A stretch of DNA of 64,000 nt from CBDCVN01 sp965223045 (lineage in GTDB: Bacteria; Deinococcota; Deinococci; Deinococcales; Trueperaceae): contig CBDCVN010000013.1 in assembly GCA_965223045.1 (NCBI GenBank), forward strand, positions 5,096,582 to 5,160,581, written 5' to 3'. Positions 45,928 to 55,449 of this stretch are shown here, piece after piece (position 1 is the stretch's first letter; each line of letters begins with the position of its first letter). The notes beneath the pieces were generated by a model. That model made no database searches. It was given only the letters and a program-made list of their open reading frames with translations, and was not told where the DNA came from. The position numbers were made by a program, and so were the translations under genes.

Positions 45928-48890
45928 CTCTTAAGTTTGGGTAGTGCCGCTGAAACCTATACACTAAGGTTACAGTTGATTATCACTGAGATAGTCCTAA
46001 ATCATGGTTATAACGTGTTCTCTTATTAAAGTCCTGAAAACAGTCTACATCAACTGCTTTAGAAAGTAAAAAATCAAGGAAGTTTATACCTTTATATTTA
46101 CAGGTTTGATAAAGGCTCAACAGAACTACATAATCCTTCATACCCTGTTCACTTACTTGGCCATTAAACAGGGTTCTATGATTTGCAAATGCTTTTACAG
46201 CATGTTCAGCATAATTATTATTCCATGGAACACCATCATAATCGAGGAAAGTAAATAACTTGAGAGTGTTCTTTTTAAATCTTTTTTGATATTTCTCAGC
46301 CAATTCAGAATGATATTTTCTATTCGCAATTTGCTTGAGATATTTTTGAACTTCTGGCTTATGTTTGTTCAAATGTCTTTTCTTCAAGCCATATTTGTCT
46401 ATAGTTACAACTATTCTCCGTAGTAAAGTTGCAAAATCTTTAACCATCTCTTTATATTCTTCATCAAAAGCGTTCTGGAGTAAATCTTTGTTTAAATCTC
46501 TGATCAAATGAACAAGACACTTTTGTTGTGGACAGTCAATAGAATCATAAGCTGAATAGAAATCTGTGATGAGTACTCCACTGAAATCTTTTAAGAATTC
46601 AAATAAAAACTCACCTTCCCGCGTTGATTTGTACATAAAAACGGCATCTTCTATATTTGTGAATACCCATATATAGCCCCTTTCCTTTTGTAGCTTAATA
46701 CTTGTCTCATCAGCGTGTATCAGATGACTTGTAGCAACTTTATGGAGTATATTTTCGTATGTTTTTTGATAGAACTCAGCAGCATCTGACTTAAGATCAT
46801 ATAAGGACATAAGTGGAATTGAGATAGAAAATACATCGGACAAAGATTTTTGAATTAGTTGATAAGACTGTCGATTTGTAATGTATTGGTATATACACCA
46901 GCTTATTAAACCATGACCATACCTTTGCTTGATATTGCGATACTCCATAGGCACAAAGCTTTTTTGGCATCTTTTGCACTTGTATGAAAATGTTGTATAT
47001 TGCACTATCCATCTTTTGACTCCCCCTGATGAAAACCTTAAATCAATTACATCTTTTTTTTTTGGATATTCTAGTACGTGTAAATCTTCATGCTTACATT
47101 GTGGACATTGATTAGAGCTGACCAAAATAGACTTATTTATTTGATTGACCTTTTTAACTAATTTTTGTTCTCGTACCTGAATTCGTTTGAGGGTTTTGTT
47201 AGTACGTATAAATATCTTTTCTCTTTGGTAATCGAAGTAGGAACACTTGTTTATATATTCAAAATCTTCATGAAAGAACCTTTGCTTTTTGAATCTATAG
47301 TCCATATTCCGTACTACGTTTTGAGCATCAGCTATATTTCGCCCTTCAATATTTTCCTTGTTTGAATCAGATAGAATTTTATAGATGAATTCAGTTACTC
47401 TCTGTAAAGCTAAACAGTCCTCAATATTATATTGGATCAGCTTTTCTTTTAACTCAGTATCACCGGTTAGTTCCCATCTTTTTCGCCAAACTAGACTTTG
47501 AATTCCTGACGATTCGTTACTCTTCCACGAAAAACCTAAGTAGACCGCAATATCTTTAAGGCTATTGGAATAAGTTGGAAAGTAAATTGTTGAATGGATT
47601 ATACAGAATATATCAATGCACTTGTTTAAAATGTCATCAAGCCATTTTCTATCTTTGTCATCAAGACTTTTCCCCATCTTTTTCAGAAAAGCTATTTCAT
47701 AGCTTCCATAGTGATAAATGCAATAGTCATCGTATTGCTTCAATTCCTGTATGAACTGATTAAATATAAATTCTTCCTGTTGCTTGCTATCAGCCCAGAA
47801 TGAGTAATGCTTTGTCGAATTATTTTTGACGACAATTAGTCCAATTAGGTAATCAAACCCTTGGTCTGGATCTCCTTCAATATCTAAGTATATAAGAACT
47901 GGAGATTTGGACATCTTGAAGTTACCGTAAATGTATATTTTGTTTTCACGAATTGCTAGTGCTTTAAGAGCTCCATAATGAATAATGCTTTTGGTTTTTA
48001 CCCTTTTACCTCGTTTTCTTGGGCGAAAAGTATAGGAATATTGTGTGACAGTGAATATGCCGTTTTTGTTCTGCTTTTTGATTTCTTTTGCACTTGTTCC
48101 TGACAATAAGCTTAAGTTATCTTCTTCTCTAGCCTTATCTCTGCATAAATCTTTGAATTCACAGATAGTGCAATGAGAGTTTAGAAGCAGCTGTGCAATT
48201 GTCTTATCATTCTGGTATTCTTTTATCTCTTGAATAATTTTGCGAACTTGATGAAGATAGGTCTCGACTTTTACTTGTGTTTTTCGTTGTGTGGAACCAT
48301 AGATGATCTGAGCGTATAGTGGAACTTTCTGTTGGGCAATGCCTATGACATATGCATGAAAAGCACTAAGAATTCTGTGGCTTTTGTGAACCCTGTCATT
48401 TTTATAGAATTGGATAGGCGCATAATGAAAAGAGCCTAATACCGATTCACCGGGGGCTTTCACTAGGACATTAGGGTTAGCCTCAAGTTCTGAATGCTCA
48501 AAACGGGAGTTAAATATAATTTCCTTGCCCTTCTTGAGGTCTGAAAAAAGTGTCGGATCAGTTTTTAAGAAACCATCCACTCCGTATTTAGCGAGGAGAG
48601 ATTCTTTTACTTTGTTCTTATATTCGTTATTCAATTCATCTTGAAGAATTTCATAATCGGACTTGTTGCCCTGTTTGCCCTCAGACTTTAAGAAAGCTTT
48701 GTATTTACAATTCAAATAACTTTCAAAAATCATACTAGTTATTTTCATAAGTTACCCTAAAAAGTCCTGTTGAAAACAAGAATCACTCACGTTGCCTAGT
48801 TAGTATTAGGTGCTTATTTAGTACATACACCTCAATAGACATGTATTCATAAAGATAATTGAACTTTTCTTGTCGCAGAGATGAATAGTG
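45928..48890 (-). mobile_element. Probable transposable element around the fusion transposase (ends undefined)
   Basis: An IS66-type transposase domain, a decayed gene abutting the left side, absence of the resident CTCGAG motif and a shift in base composition mark this as mobile DNA. No tnpA/tnpB helper genes of classic IS66 are present. I could not find inverted repeats, so the limits are approximate. Confidence 0.5.
45983..48748 (-). CDS. Composite protein: TM0106/Cas4-like region + DEDD-exonuclease-like region + IS66-type DDE transposase
   Basis: One intact 921-residue frame. Residues 1-210 match TM0106/RecB-like predicted nucleases. Cys14 plus Cys193, Cys196 and Cys202 have the Cas4-like one-plus-three spacing of an Fe-S cluster. 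Residues ~280-455 look like a YprB-type RNase H-fold exonuclease: LIYLDIEGDPD (Asp289, Glu291) and YNIEDCLAL (Asp444). A zinc ribbon follows (CPQCK 548-551, CKRC 591-594). Residues ~610-895 are an IS66-type transposase with DDE residues Asp680 (IHADETS), Asp729 (ITDFYSAYD) and Glu848 (NNYAEHAV). The PD-(D/E)XK residues of the first region are not obvious. There is no CTCGAG inside and codon use is more AT-rich than its neighbours, so it is transferred DNA. Its terminal repeats were not found. Confidence 0.85.
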   Translation of the reverse strand: MKITSMIFESYLNCKYKAFLKSEGKQGNKSDYEILQDELNNEYKNKVKESLLAKYGVDGFLKTDPTLFSDLKKGKEIIFNSRFEHSELEANPNVLVKAPGESVLGSFHYAPIQFYKNDRVHKSHRILSAFHAYVIGIAQQKVPLYAQIIYGSTQRKTQVKVETYLHQVRKIIQEIKEYQNDKTIAQLLLNSHCTICEFKDLCRDKAREEDNLSLLSGTSAKEIKKQNKNGIFTVTQYSYTFRPRKRGKRVKTKSIIHYGALKALAIRENKIYIYGNFKMSKSPVLIYLDIEGDPDQGFDYLIGLIVVKNNSTKHYSFWADSKQQEEFIFNQFIQELKQYDDYCIYHYGSYEIAFLKKMGKSLDDKDRKWLDDILNKCIDIFCIIHSTIYFPTYSNSLKDIAVYLGFSWKSNESSGIQSLVWRKRWELTGDTELKEKLIQYNIEDCLALQRVTEFIYKILSDSNKENIEGRNIADAQNVVRNMDYRFKKQRFFHEDFEYINKCSYFDYQREKIFIRTNKTLKRIQVREQKLVKKVNQINKSILVSSNQCPQCKHEDLHVLEYPKKKDVIDLRFSSGGVKRWIVQYTTFSYKCKRCQKSFVPMEYRNIKQRYGHGLISWCIYQYITNRQSYQLIQKSLSDVFSISIPLMSLYDLKSDAAEFYQKTYENILHKVATSHLIHADETSIKLQKERGYIWVFTNIEDAVFMYKSTREGEFLFEFLKDFSGVLITDFYSAYDSIDCPQQKCLVHLIRDLNKDLLQNAFDEEYKEMVKDFATLLRRIVVTIDKYGLKKRHLNKHKPEVQKYLKQIANRKYHSELAEKYQKRFKKNTLKLFTFLDYDGVPWNNNYAEHAVKAFANHRTLFNGQVSEQGMKDYVVLLSLYQTCKYKGINFLDFLLSKAVDVDCFQDFNKRTRYNHDLGLSQ

Positions 48891-48903
48891 GCTAAACTCT
48901 TCC

Positions 48904-51900
48904 CTAATTGGAGTCATAGGCAAGGTTAGGAGCCAACCACCGCTCCACACTTTCCACAGTTATCCTTTTACGTTTAGCATAATCCTCAACCTGATCTTTA
49001 AGAATTTTCCCTACACCAAAGTACTTGCTTTCAGGATAGGCAAAATAAAGCCCGCTCACACTGGCAGCAGGGTACATAGCATAGTGCTCAGTAAGGTTAA
49101 TGCCAGTGTGTTTTTCTACCTCTAGAAGCTCCCACAGCAACCCCTTCTCAGTATGATCAGGACAAGCAGGATAACCGGGGGCAGGTCTAATGCCACAATA
49201 GGATTCTTTAATAAGCTCTTCATTGCTAAAGCTTTCGCCTTTGCTATAGCCCCAAAATTCTTTGCGCACCCTTTCGTGCATGTGCTCAGCAAAAGCTTCA
49301 ACTAATCTATCAGCTAAAACTTTCACCATAATGCTGTTATAGTCATCATGATCTTTGACATAGTTTTTGGCAAGCTCTTCTGCACCATGTATAGTTACAG
49401 CAAAAGCTCCTAGATGATCAGTTATTAGACTACCTTTGGGGGCAATGAAGTCAGACAAAGCAAGGTTGTGTTGCCCTTGGCGTTTGCTATGTTGCTGCCT
49501 TAGTGTATGTAGAATAGTTAAAATCTGCTTACGAGCTTCATCCTTATAAACTTCTATGTCATCATTACAACTATTAGCAGGGAAAAAGCCTAAAACTGCT
49601 TTAGCTGTAAACTTTTTATTTGCTATTACGTTTTGCAGCATTTCTCGAGCATCATCAAAAAGCTTACGAGCTTCCTTACCAATAACTTCATCATCAAAAA
49701 TTTGAGGATAGCGTCCACTCATTTCCCAAGCTATAAAAAAGGGTGACCAATCAATATAATCCAAAAGTTTTTCTATAGGGTAATCAGCAAAAGTTTTAAT
49801 TCCTAAAAATGATGGGGTTGTGGGGTTTTCATAACAAAGTTTGGGACGATTTGCCCTAGCTTCTGCCAAGCTTATAAGGTGTTGCTTTTCTTGTCTGGTA
49901 GCATACTGTTCACGGATTTTTTTATATTGTATAGTAATTTCTTCAGCAAATTGGGGTTTTGTTTCGGGGTTTAATAACTTGCTTACCACATCTACAGCTC
50001 GGCTAGCATCAAGTACATGCACAGCCTCGTTGGTATAGCTAGGAGCAATTTTCACAGCAGTGTGGGCTCTGGAAGTAGTAGCACCACCAATAAGTAAAGG
50101 CAATTCAAAACCTTGACGGGTCATTTCTTTAGCAACATGCACCATCTCATCTAAGGAAGGAGTGATTAACCCTGACAGACCAATAATATTTACCCTTTCT
50201 TCTTGGGCAGTTTGCAAAATTTTCTCAGCAGGAACCATTACACCTAAATCAATAATTTCATAATTGTTGCAGCCTAGCACTACACCAACAATGTTTTTGC
50301 CAATATCGTGAACATCGCCTTTTACAGTAGCTAGTAGAATTTTGCCTGCATTTTGGGTGGTGTCACCAGTTAGTTTTTTTTCGGCCTCAAGATAAGGCAG
50401 CAAGTAAGCAACAGCTTTTTTCATGACCCTAGCACTCTTTACCACTTGGGGCAAGAACATTTTCCCTTCACCAAATAGGTCACCTACTATATTCATACCG
50501 TCCATTAAAGGACCTTCAATTACTTCTAAGGTTTTATTATAAAGGTGTCTAGCTTCTTCGGCATCTTGATCAATATATTCAGTAATACCTTTAATAAGTG
50601 AATGCTTTAAGCGTTCTTGAACACTTTTTTCACGCCAGCTTAGGTCTTTCACCTTGCTTTTACCCTTATTTTTAACTGTTTCAGCAAAGTTAACTAGATT
50701 TTCAGTAGCTTCACTATTACGGTTTAGCAAAACATCTTCAATCAGTTTTAAGAGCTCTTTGGGAATTTCTTCGTAAACCTCGAGCATCCCAGCATTAACA
50801 ATGCCCATATCCAAACCAGCCTTAATAGCATGGTAAAGAAAGGCTGCATGCATTGCTTCTCGCACAGTGTTATTCCCTCTAAAGGAAAAACTTACATTAC
50901 TCACTCCACCAGAAACTAGTGCTTTAGGAAGATTTTCTTTAATCCATCTAGTAGCATTTATAAAATCTAAGGCATAGTTATTGTGTTCTTCTATGCCTGT
51001 AGCCACAGTAAGGATATTAGGGTCAAATATAATATCTTGAGGTGGAAAGCCCACTTCATCAACTAAAATATGGTAGGCACGTTTGCAAATGTCAATACGC
51101 TTCTGGAAGTTATCTGCCTGCCCCTGCTCATCAAAAGCCATTACTACTACTGCAGCACCGTAACGGTGGATTAGCCTAGCTTGCTTTTTAAAAGCCTCTT
51201 CCCCTTCTTTTAAGCTTATAGAGTTAACCACTCCTTTACCTTGAATGCATTTTAAGCCTGTTTCTAAGACAGACCATTTGGAGGAATCAACCATAATAGG
51301 TAGTTTGGCAATATCAGGTTCGCTAGCTATGAAATTCAAGAAGGTTGTCATTACTTTTTCAGACTCTAATAGCCCCTCGTCCATATTGATGTCAATAATT
51401 TGTGCACCCCCTTCAACCTGGTTCCTAGCTACCTCTAAGGCTTCCTCGTACTTTTCTTCTTTTATAAGCCGAGCAAACTTCTTTGAGCCCGTTACGTTGG
51501 TGCGTTCGCCCACATTCACAAAGTTACTTTCAGGGCGAATAGTTAGGGGCTCGAGCCCACTAAAACGTGGTAAAGGTTGAGTTTTCGGAGGAACTCGTGG
51601 GGAATATTCAGCAGCCACCTCAGAAAAGATCTTGATGTGTTCAGGGGTAGTACCACAACAACCACCAAGAATATTTACCCAGCCTTGCTTAAGCCACTCT
51701 CCCATGACATCAATCATACTTTGGGGTGTTTCATCGTAACCACCGAAGGCATTAGGTAATCCAGCATTTGGGTAAGCACTAGTATAAAAAGGAGCTAATT
51801 TTGACAACTCTTCAACATAGCTACGAAGTTCTTGGGGGCCTAAAGCACAATTTAAACCCACACTTAATAAATCAACATGGGAAATAGAAATAAAGAAGGC

Positions 51901-52569
51901 CTCTAAAGTTTGCCCTGAAAGTGTGCGTCCGCTAGCATCTGTAATGGTGCCAGAAATCATTAGTGGTAAACGTTTGTTTTTTTCTGCAAAGACTTGTTCA
52001 GCAGCGAAAATAGCAGCTTTACAGTTTAGAGTGTCGTAAACTGTTTCAATTAATAGTAGATCAACGCCACCATCAACTAAACCACGTGTTTGTCCTGCAT
52101 ATGACTCAACTAATTGGTCAAATGTTATATCCCTAGCACTAGGATTATTTACATCAGATGACATACTGGCCATACGATTAGTAGGCCCAAGAGCACCAGC
52201 AACAAAGCGAGGTTTATTTTTACCACTAATAGCTAGGGTAGCTTCTTTAGCAAGTTTGGCAGCCTGAAAATTAAGATCATAAATAATTTCATTAACTTGG
52301 TATTCAGCTAAACCAATGCTGGTGGCGTTAAAAGTATTGGTTTCTATTATGTCTGCCCCTGCCTCTAAGTACTCAATGTGAATGTTTTTGATAATGTCAG
52401 GCTGGGTTAAACATAGGATGTCATTAGCGCCTTGAAGGTTAGTAGGATGATCCTTGAACCTATCACCCCTAAAATCTTTTTCGTTTAGGGTGTAGCGTTG
52501 AATCATTGTGCCCATGGCACCATCAAGGACAAGTATTTGTTTAGTTAATAACTCTGAGATGTTTGACAT
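48904..52569 (-). CDS. metH: Cobalamin-dependent methionine synthase
   Basis: A 1221-residue four-module enzyme that moves a methyl group from methyltetrahydrofolate to homocysteine through B12. Module 1 (homocysteine) has VLDGAMGTMIQ and the zinc ligands in GLNCALGP and GGCCGTTPEH. Module 2 (folate) has FVNVGERTNVTGSKKF. Module 3 (cobalamin) has VKGDVHDIGKNIV with the axial His of DxHxxG. Module 4 (AdoMet reactivation) has RPAPGYPACPDHTEK and YPAASVSGLYFAYPESKYF. All modules and key residues are present, so reductive reactivation should work. I saw no cobalamin riboswitch upstream. Repeat R2 sits 25 bp before the start codon instead. Confidence 0.97.
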   Translation of the reverse strand: MSNISELLTKQILVLDGAMGTMIQRYTLNEKDFRGDRFKDHPTNLQGANDILCLTQPDIIKNIHIEYLEAGADIIETNTFNATSIGLAEYQVNEIIYDLNFQAAKLAKEATLAISGKNKPRFVAGALGPTNRMASMSSDVNNPSARDITFDQLVESYAGQTRGLVDGGVDLLLIETVYDTLNCKAAIFAAEQVFAEKNKRLPLMISGTITDASGRTLSGQTLEAFFISISHVDLLSVGLNCALGPQELRSYVEELSKLAPFYTSAYPNAGLPNAFGGYDETPQSMIDVMGEWLKQGWVNILGGCCGTTPEHIKIFSEVAAEYSPRVPPKTQPLPRFSGLEPLTIRPESNFVNVGERTNVTGSKKFARLIKEEKYEEALEVARNQVEGGAQIIDINMDEGLLESEKVMTTFLNFIASEPDIAKLPIMVDSSKWSVLETGLKCIQGKGVVNSISLKEGEEAFKKQARLIHRYGAAVVVMAFDEQGQADNFQKRIDICKRAYHILVDEVGFPPQDIIFDPNILTVATGIEEHNNYALDFINATRWIKENLPKALVSGGVSNVSFSFRGNNTVREAMHAAFLYHAIKAGLDMGIVNAGMLEVYEEIPKELLKLIEDVLLNRNSEATENLVNFAETVKNKGKSKVKDLSWREKSVQERLKHSLIKGITEYIDQDAEEARHLYNKTLEVIEGPLMDGMNIVGDLFGEGKMFLPQVVKSARVMKKAVAYLLPYLEAEKKLTGDTTQNAGKILLATVKGDVHDIGKNIVGVVLGCNNYEIIDLGVMVPAEKILQTAQEERVNIIGLSGLITPSLDEMVHVAKEMTRQGFELPLLIGGATTSRAHTAVKIAPSYTNEAVHVLDASRAVDVVSKLLNPETKPQFAEEITIQYKKIREQYATRQEKQHLISLAEARANRPKLCYENPTTPSFLGIKTFADYPIEKLLDYIDWSPFFIAWEMSGRYPQIFDDEVIGKEARKLFDDAREMLQNVIANKKFTAKAVLGFFPANSCNDDIEVYKDEARKQILTILHTLRQQHSKRQGQHNLALSDFIAPKGSLITDHLGAFAVTIHGAEELAKNYVKDHDDYNSIMVKVLADRLVEAFAEHMHERVRKEFWGYSKGESFSNEELIKESYCGIRPAPGYPACPDHTEKGLLWELLEVEKHTGINLTEHYAMYPAASVSGLYFAYPESKYFGVGKILKDQVEDYAKRKRITVESVERWLAPNLAYDSN

Positions 52570-52593
52570 TAAATTAGTTCCTTTATCAAAATA

Positions 52594-52714
52594 TCTGAAC
52601 TCTGATTTTTGTGATTAAGTGATGAACTATGATTTAAAGGATGGCAGATAACAAATGTAAAAGCCTTGGAGAAAAATCAGGGAAATCCCAAAATCAGGTG
52701 AATCACAGTTCAGA
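52594..52714. repeat. Dispersed palindromic repeat R2
   Basis: The ends TCTGAACTCTGATT and AATCACAGTTCAGA are near-perfect inverted repeats, and nested pairs (GTGATTAAGTG, CAGGTGAATCAC) continue inward, giving a long imperfect hairpin of about 120 bp. It lies between the metH start and the RNA ligase gene. A degenerate relative is at 24174-24293. The rest of 52570-53094 has no gene. Confidence 0.7.
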
Positions 52715-53094
52715 CAATTAAAGGTAGCAAGACCCTGATATCAATTGACCAGTAAATTAAGTTGATAGATTGGAAGCCACTTAGCTCGAGCTGCCGTAAC
52801 ATAAACCCATTGTACAACTAGAACTTTTGTAGGTCGAATTTATAAGGATTACTCAACTACTCCTAAAACTTGACAAAGAATACCCTAACTGCTAAACTTC
52901 CCAACTTGTGGGTACAGTTGTAAATTACCAAAATCAACAACCAAAACGATTTGAATCCTTGGGGTTTAGTCGAGATTTGGATTTGTTTTTTGTGTATCCC
53001 ACAGCAGAATCAACTGCCTAAACTTTAATAAACTTTCAGTCCCTAAAAACTAAAAACTTTTGCAACTCGCTACCCACAGAATTGTAGGTTTAAT

Positions 53095-54177
53095 ATGGCT
53101 TCAACATTGACTGTTCCTGTAGTTCGGATCGAGCACATAAGGGCACATCCTAATGCAGATAAGCTCGAGCTTTGTGATGTTCTAGGTTATCAAATGGTTA
53201 TCCCTAAAGGGAGCCATAAAACTGGAGATGTTGTAGTATACTTCCCCGCTGACACACTCATCCCTACTAATTGGGCAGAGGAATTTGGCATCAAAAAATT
53301 CTTGAGAGGAAAAAACAATGACCGTGTAGGTAAAATCAGACTTCGCGGCGAACCTAGTTTTGGAGTAGTAGTACCTTTGCCAGCAGGAGTTAACTGGCAA
53401 ATAGGTGATAATGTTGCTGACTACTATGATGCTAAAAAATATGAACCTCCTATACGTGCAACTGCTGGAGACGCTGCTGCTCATGACCCTGAAATAGATC
53501 CTTTCATTAGTCGCTATACTGATATAGAAAATGGACGAATTCATGTAGATATATTTGATGTAGATGAAGAAGTAGTAATTACAGAAAAAATCCACGGTAC
53601 CAATTGCAAGCTGGGTTATGTGAAAGAACAACTTTTTGCTAGCTCTATGGGTTTACGGCGTGAGCGTCCTTTAATAGATGAAGAACCTGCCCCTTTAAAT
53701 CATTTAGCGGTTCGTTCCAATACTTATTGGTTTCCTTGGAGTATAGTAGGTGTCAAAGCCCTACTTGATGATCTACAACAAAAGCACCAAGTGGTTACTA
53801 TTTATGGTGAGGTTTTTGGTGGAAGTGTTCAAAGTCTTAATTATGGCATTCCTAAAGGACAAGGCTTAGGTTTTCAAGCCTTTGACTTGGCGTTAGATGG
53901 CAAATACTTATCTTGGGATGAGTTTAAAACCTTTTGTGATGAATATGAAGTACCAACAGTACCTGTACTCTACAGAGGTGTTTTTGACATGAAAATGGTC
54001 AAGGATTTAGCAGATGGTAATAGTGTACTAGCAGGGGCTGAACATATTCGTGAAGGGGTAGTTGTGAAGCCAGTTACTGAACGTCTTCATCCTAAAATTG
54101 GCAGAGTGGTACTTAAATATATAGGCACTGAGTACGAATTGTCTAAGCACAAAGATAAAGATACCAAGGACTATTAA
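53095..54177 (+). CDS. Rnl5-type (DraRnl-like) RNA ligase
   Basis: A 360-residue protein. Residues 1-110 form an OB-fold-like N-terminal domain (VVRIEHIRAHPNADKLELCDVLGY). The nucleotidyltransferase domain has the lysine motif EKIHGTN with Lys165, the position I recall for the nucleotidyl lysine of Deinococcus radiodurans DraRnl. It also has IYGEVFGG (motif III), a GFQAFDLAL stretch, EGVVVKPV (motif IV) and VLKYI (motif V). Having the OB domain at the N-terminus is special to this family, which seals nicks with a 3'-OH RNA end. The start is the ATG at 53095, preceded closely by TAGGTTTAAT, so it may be leaderless. It stands alone. Confidence 0.88.
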   Translation: MASTLTVPVVRIEHIRAHPNADKLELCDVLGYQMVIPKGSHKTGDVVVYFPADTLIPTNWAEEFGIKKFLRGKNNDRVGKIRLRGEPSFGVVVPLPAGVNWQIGDNVADYYDAKKYEPPIRATAGDAAAHDPEIDPFISRYTDIENGRIHVDIFDVDEEVVITEKIHGTNCKLGYVKEQLFASSMGLRRERPLIDEEPAPLNHLAVRSNTYWFPWSIVGVKALLDDLQQKHQVVTIYGEVFGGSVQSLNYGIPKGQGLGFQAFDLALDGKYLSWDEFKTFCDEYEVPTVPVLYRGVFDMKMVKDLADGNSVLAGAEHIREGVVVKPVTERLHPKIGRVVLKYIGTEYELSKHKDKDTKDY

Positions 54178-54247
54178 ACAGGTATAGATGTCCAGAGAAA
54201 TCTTTGCCTTACTATTGCAAAATCAACAGGTTTATGCCCTGTAAGGC

Positions 54248-54314
54248 AAATCCCCTAAGTCCCCCTTATTAAGAGGGACTTTCCATTTGATAAGGCGACT
54301 AGGGGGGGATTTTT
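54248..54314. repeat. Small palindromic repeat R4 (AAATCCCC type)
   Basis: AAATCCCCTAAGTC at the left and GACTAGGGGGGGATTT at the right are imperfect inverted ends. AGTCCCCCTTATTAAGAGGGACT forms an inner hairpin. It resembles widely scattered AAATCCCCC-type elements of other bacteria. It may also terminate transcription of the RNA ligase gene. Confidence 0.6.
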
Positions 54315-54360
54315 TATTTAAAAACGTTTCTGGCTCATTATAGGTCTAAATTCTTGAAGT

Positions 54361-54516
54361 ATAGATGTTCAGATAAACATTTGCTCTATTAGCACGAGGA
54401 ATGTCATCCTGAGCCCTTCGCTTTGCTCTAAGGTAAACTACGTGAAGGATCTCACAGCATTACTCTACCAGAGGTTCTTCGGCATTATACTCCTGAGAAT
54501 GACACGCTCACAGAAG
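54361..54516 (+). repeat. Repeat R1, fullest copy
   Basis: It runs from ATAGATGTTCAGATAAAC to GCTCACAGAAG, with GTCATCCTGAG near the left and CTGAGAATGAC near the right. It shares order and most bases with 9686-9826, and carries an internal AGGTAAACTACG insertion also seen in the inverted copy near 12000. Confidence 0.78.
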
Positions 54517-54657
54517 GGCTTTATCTCTAGGGAAAAATCTTTTCAGGTAATTAATCAGACTTCCTAATAGTGCTTGAGTTATTAATTTGTCAATACCATA
54601 AGTTCCCTTATCAGTAGTGCTAGATGCACTTTTGTTTGGAGAATATTATCAAAACTT

Positions 54658-55230
54658 TTAGTGGTTTAGCAGGTAGTGAAGTAGCATGAAGCCATTAGGA
54701 TAGATTTTGCTATCAACTAATTCTAAAGCTGTTTGCTTAACAGCATCGGAAAAAAGCGGAATACCTGATCCCATCAAAAAAGGATTGACTTTCAAAATTA
54801 GGCTATCAATCTCAGAAAAAAGAGTTGAAGCCAGCTTTCCGCCTCCACAAAGCCAAATATCTTTTCCTTCAACTTGTTTCAACTTACTGACAAACTCAAG
54901 GGCGTTTTCTTTAACTAACTTGACATTTTTATGAGGACTTTCTTCCATAGAGCTCGAGAAAATATATTGCTTTAGAGTTGAATAAGGACTAGTAATGCCT
55001 TCTTTCAAACCAACTTCATACGTGTTCCGTCCCATCAAGACTGTGTCAAAAACCTTATTATTATCATCAATACCTAGCACCTCATGCAAATGTGTTGGTA
55101 ATGTTTCAGGGAATGATTTAAACAAAGTGGATAAATGCTCACCTTCGGTTAGGAAACCACCTACTGAACCATCAGCATGGCAGATGAACCTATCGGCGCT
55201 ACAGGCCACATAATATGTCAACTTTCTCAT
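54658..55230 (-). CDS. DHFR-fold (RibD C-terminal domain) protein
   Basis: A 190-residue protein of the RibD-C/dihydrofolate-reductase fold. It shows YYVACSADRFICHADGSVGG at the N-terminus, DTVLMGRNTYEV (nucleotide contact), IWLCGGGKLASTLF (NADPH loop) and LILKVNPFLMGSGIPLF. Such stand-alone members are NADPH-dependent reductases of mostly unknown substrate. There is no deaminase domain and no riboflavin neighbours, so a role in flavin synthesis is unlikely. The start has AAAGG upstream on the minus strand. Confidence 0.82.
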   Translation of the reverse strand: MRKLTYYVACSADRFICHADGSVGGFLTEGEHLSTLFKSFPETLPTHLHEVLGIDDNNKVFDTVLMGRNTYEVGLKEGITSPYSTLKQYIFSSSMEESPHKNVKLVKENALEFVSKLKQVEGKDIWLCGGGKLASTLFSEIDSLILKVNPFLMGSGIPLFSDAVKQTALELVDSKIYPNGFMLLHYLLNH

Positions 55231-55449
55231 AACTTAGCCTTTCTTTTTAATTAGGAATGAGTGCTCGAGAAATAGCTATGAACCAACATGCTTTAACTAG
55301 GGCGTAACCTACAGAAGCCCTGCCCTAAACAAATAAATTAAACTGTAATAAGTGAAATCAAAAGTAAAAGGATTTTAATTTGAGTTGCTTAGATCATTGC
55401 AAGGTTAAATTAGCACAAAGTAAAATAGGTTTCAAGTTACTTGCTATGG

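Noticed and set aside
52570..53094. Cobalamin or SAM riboswitch upstream of metH
   Set aside because: I looked for the B12-box and SAM-I core sequences on the minus strand and saw neither; the interval holds repeat R2.
53182..53631. 149-codon minus-strand frame inside the RNA ligase gene
   Set aside because: Antiparallel shadow of a well-supported gene with all ligase motifs.
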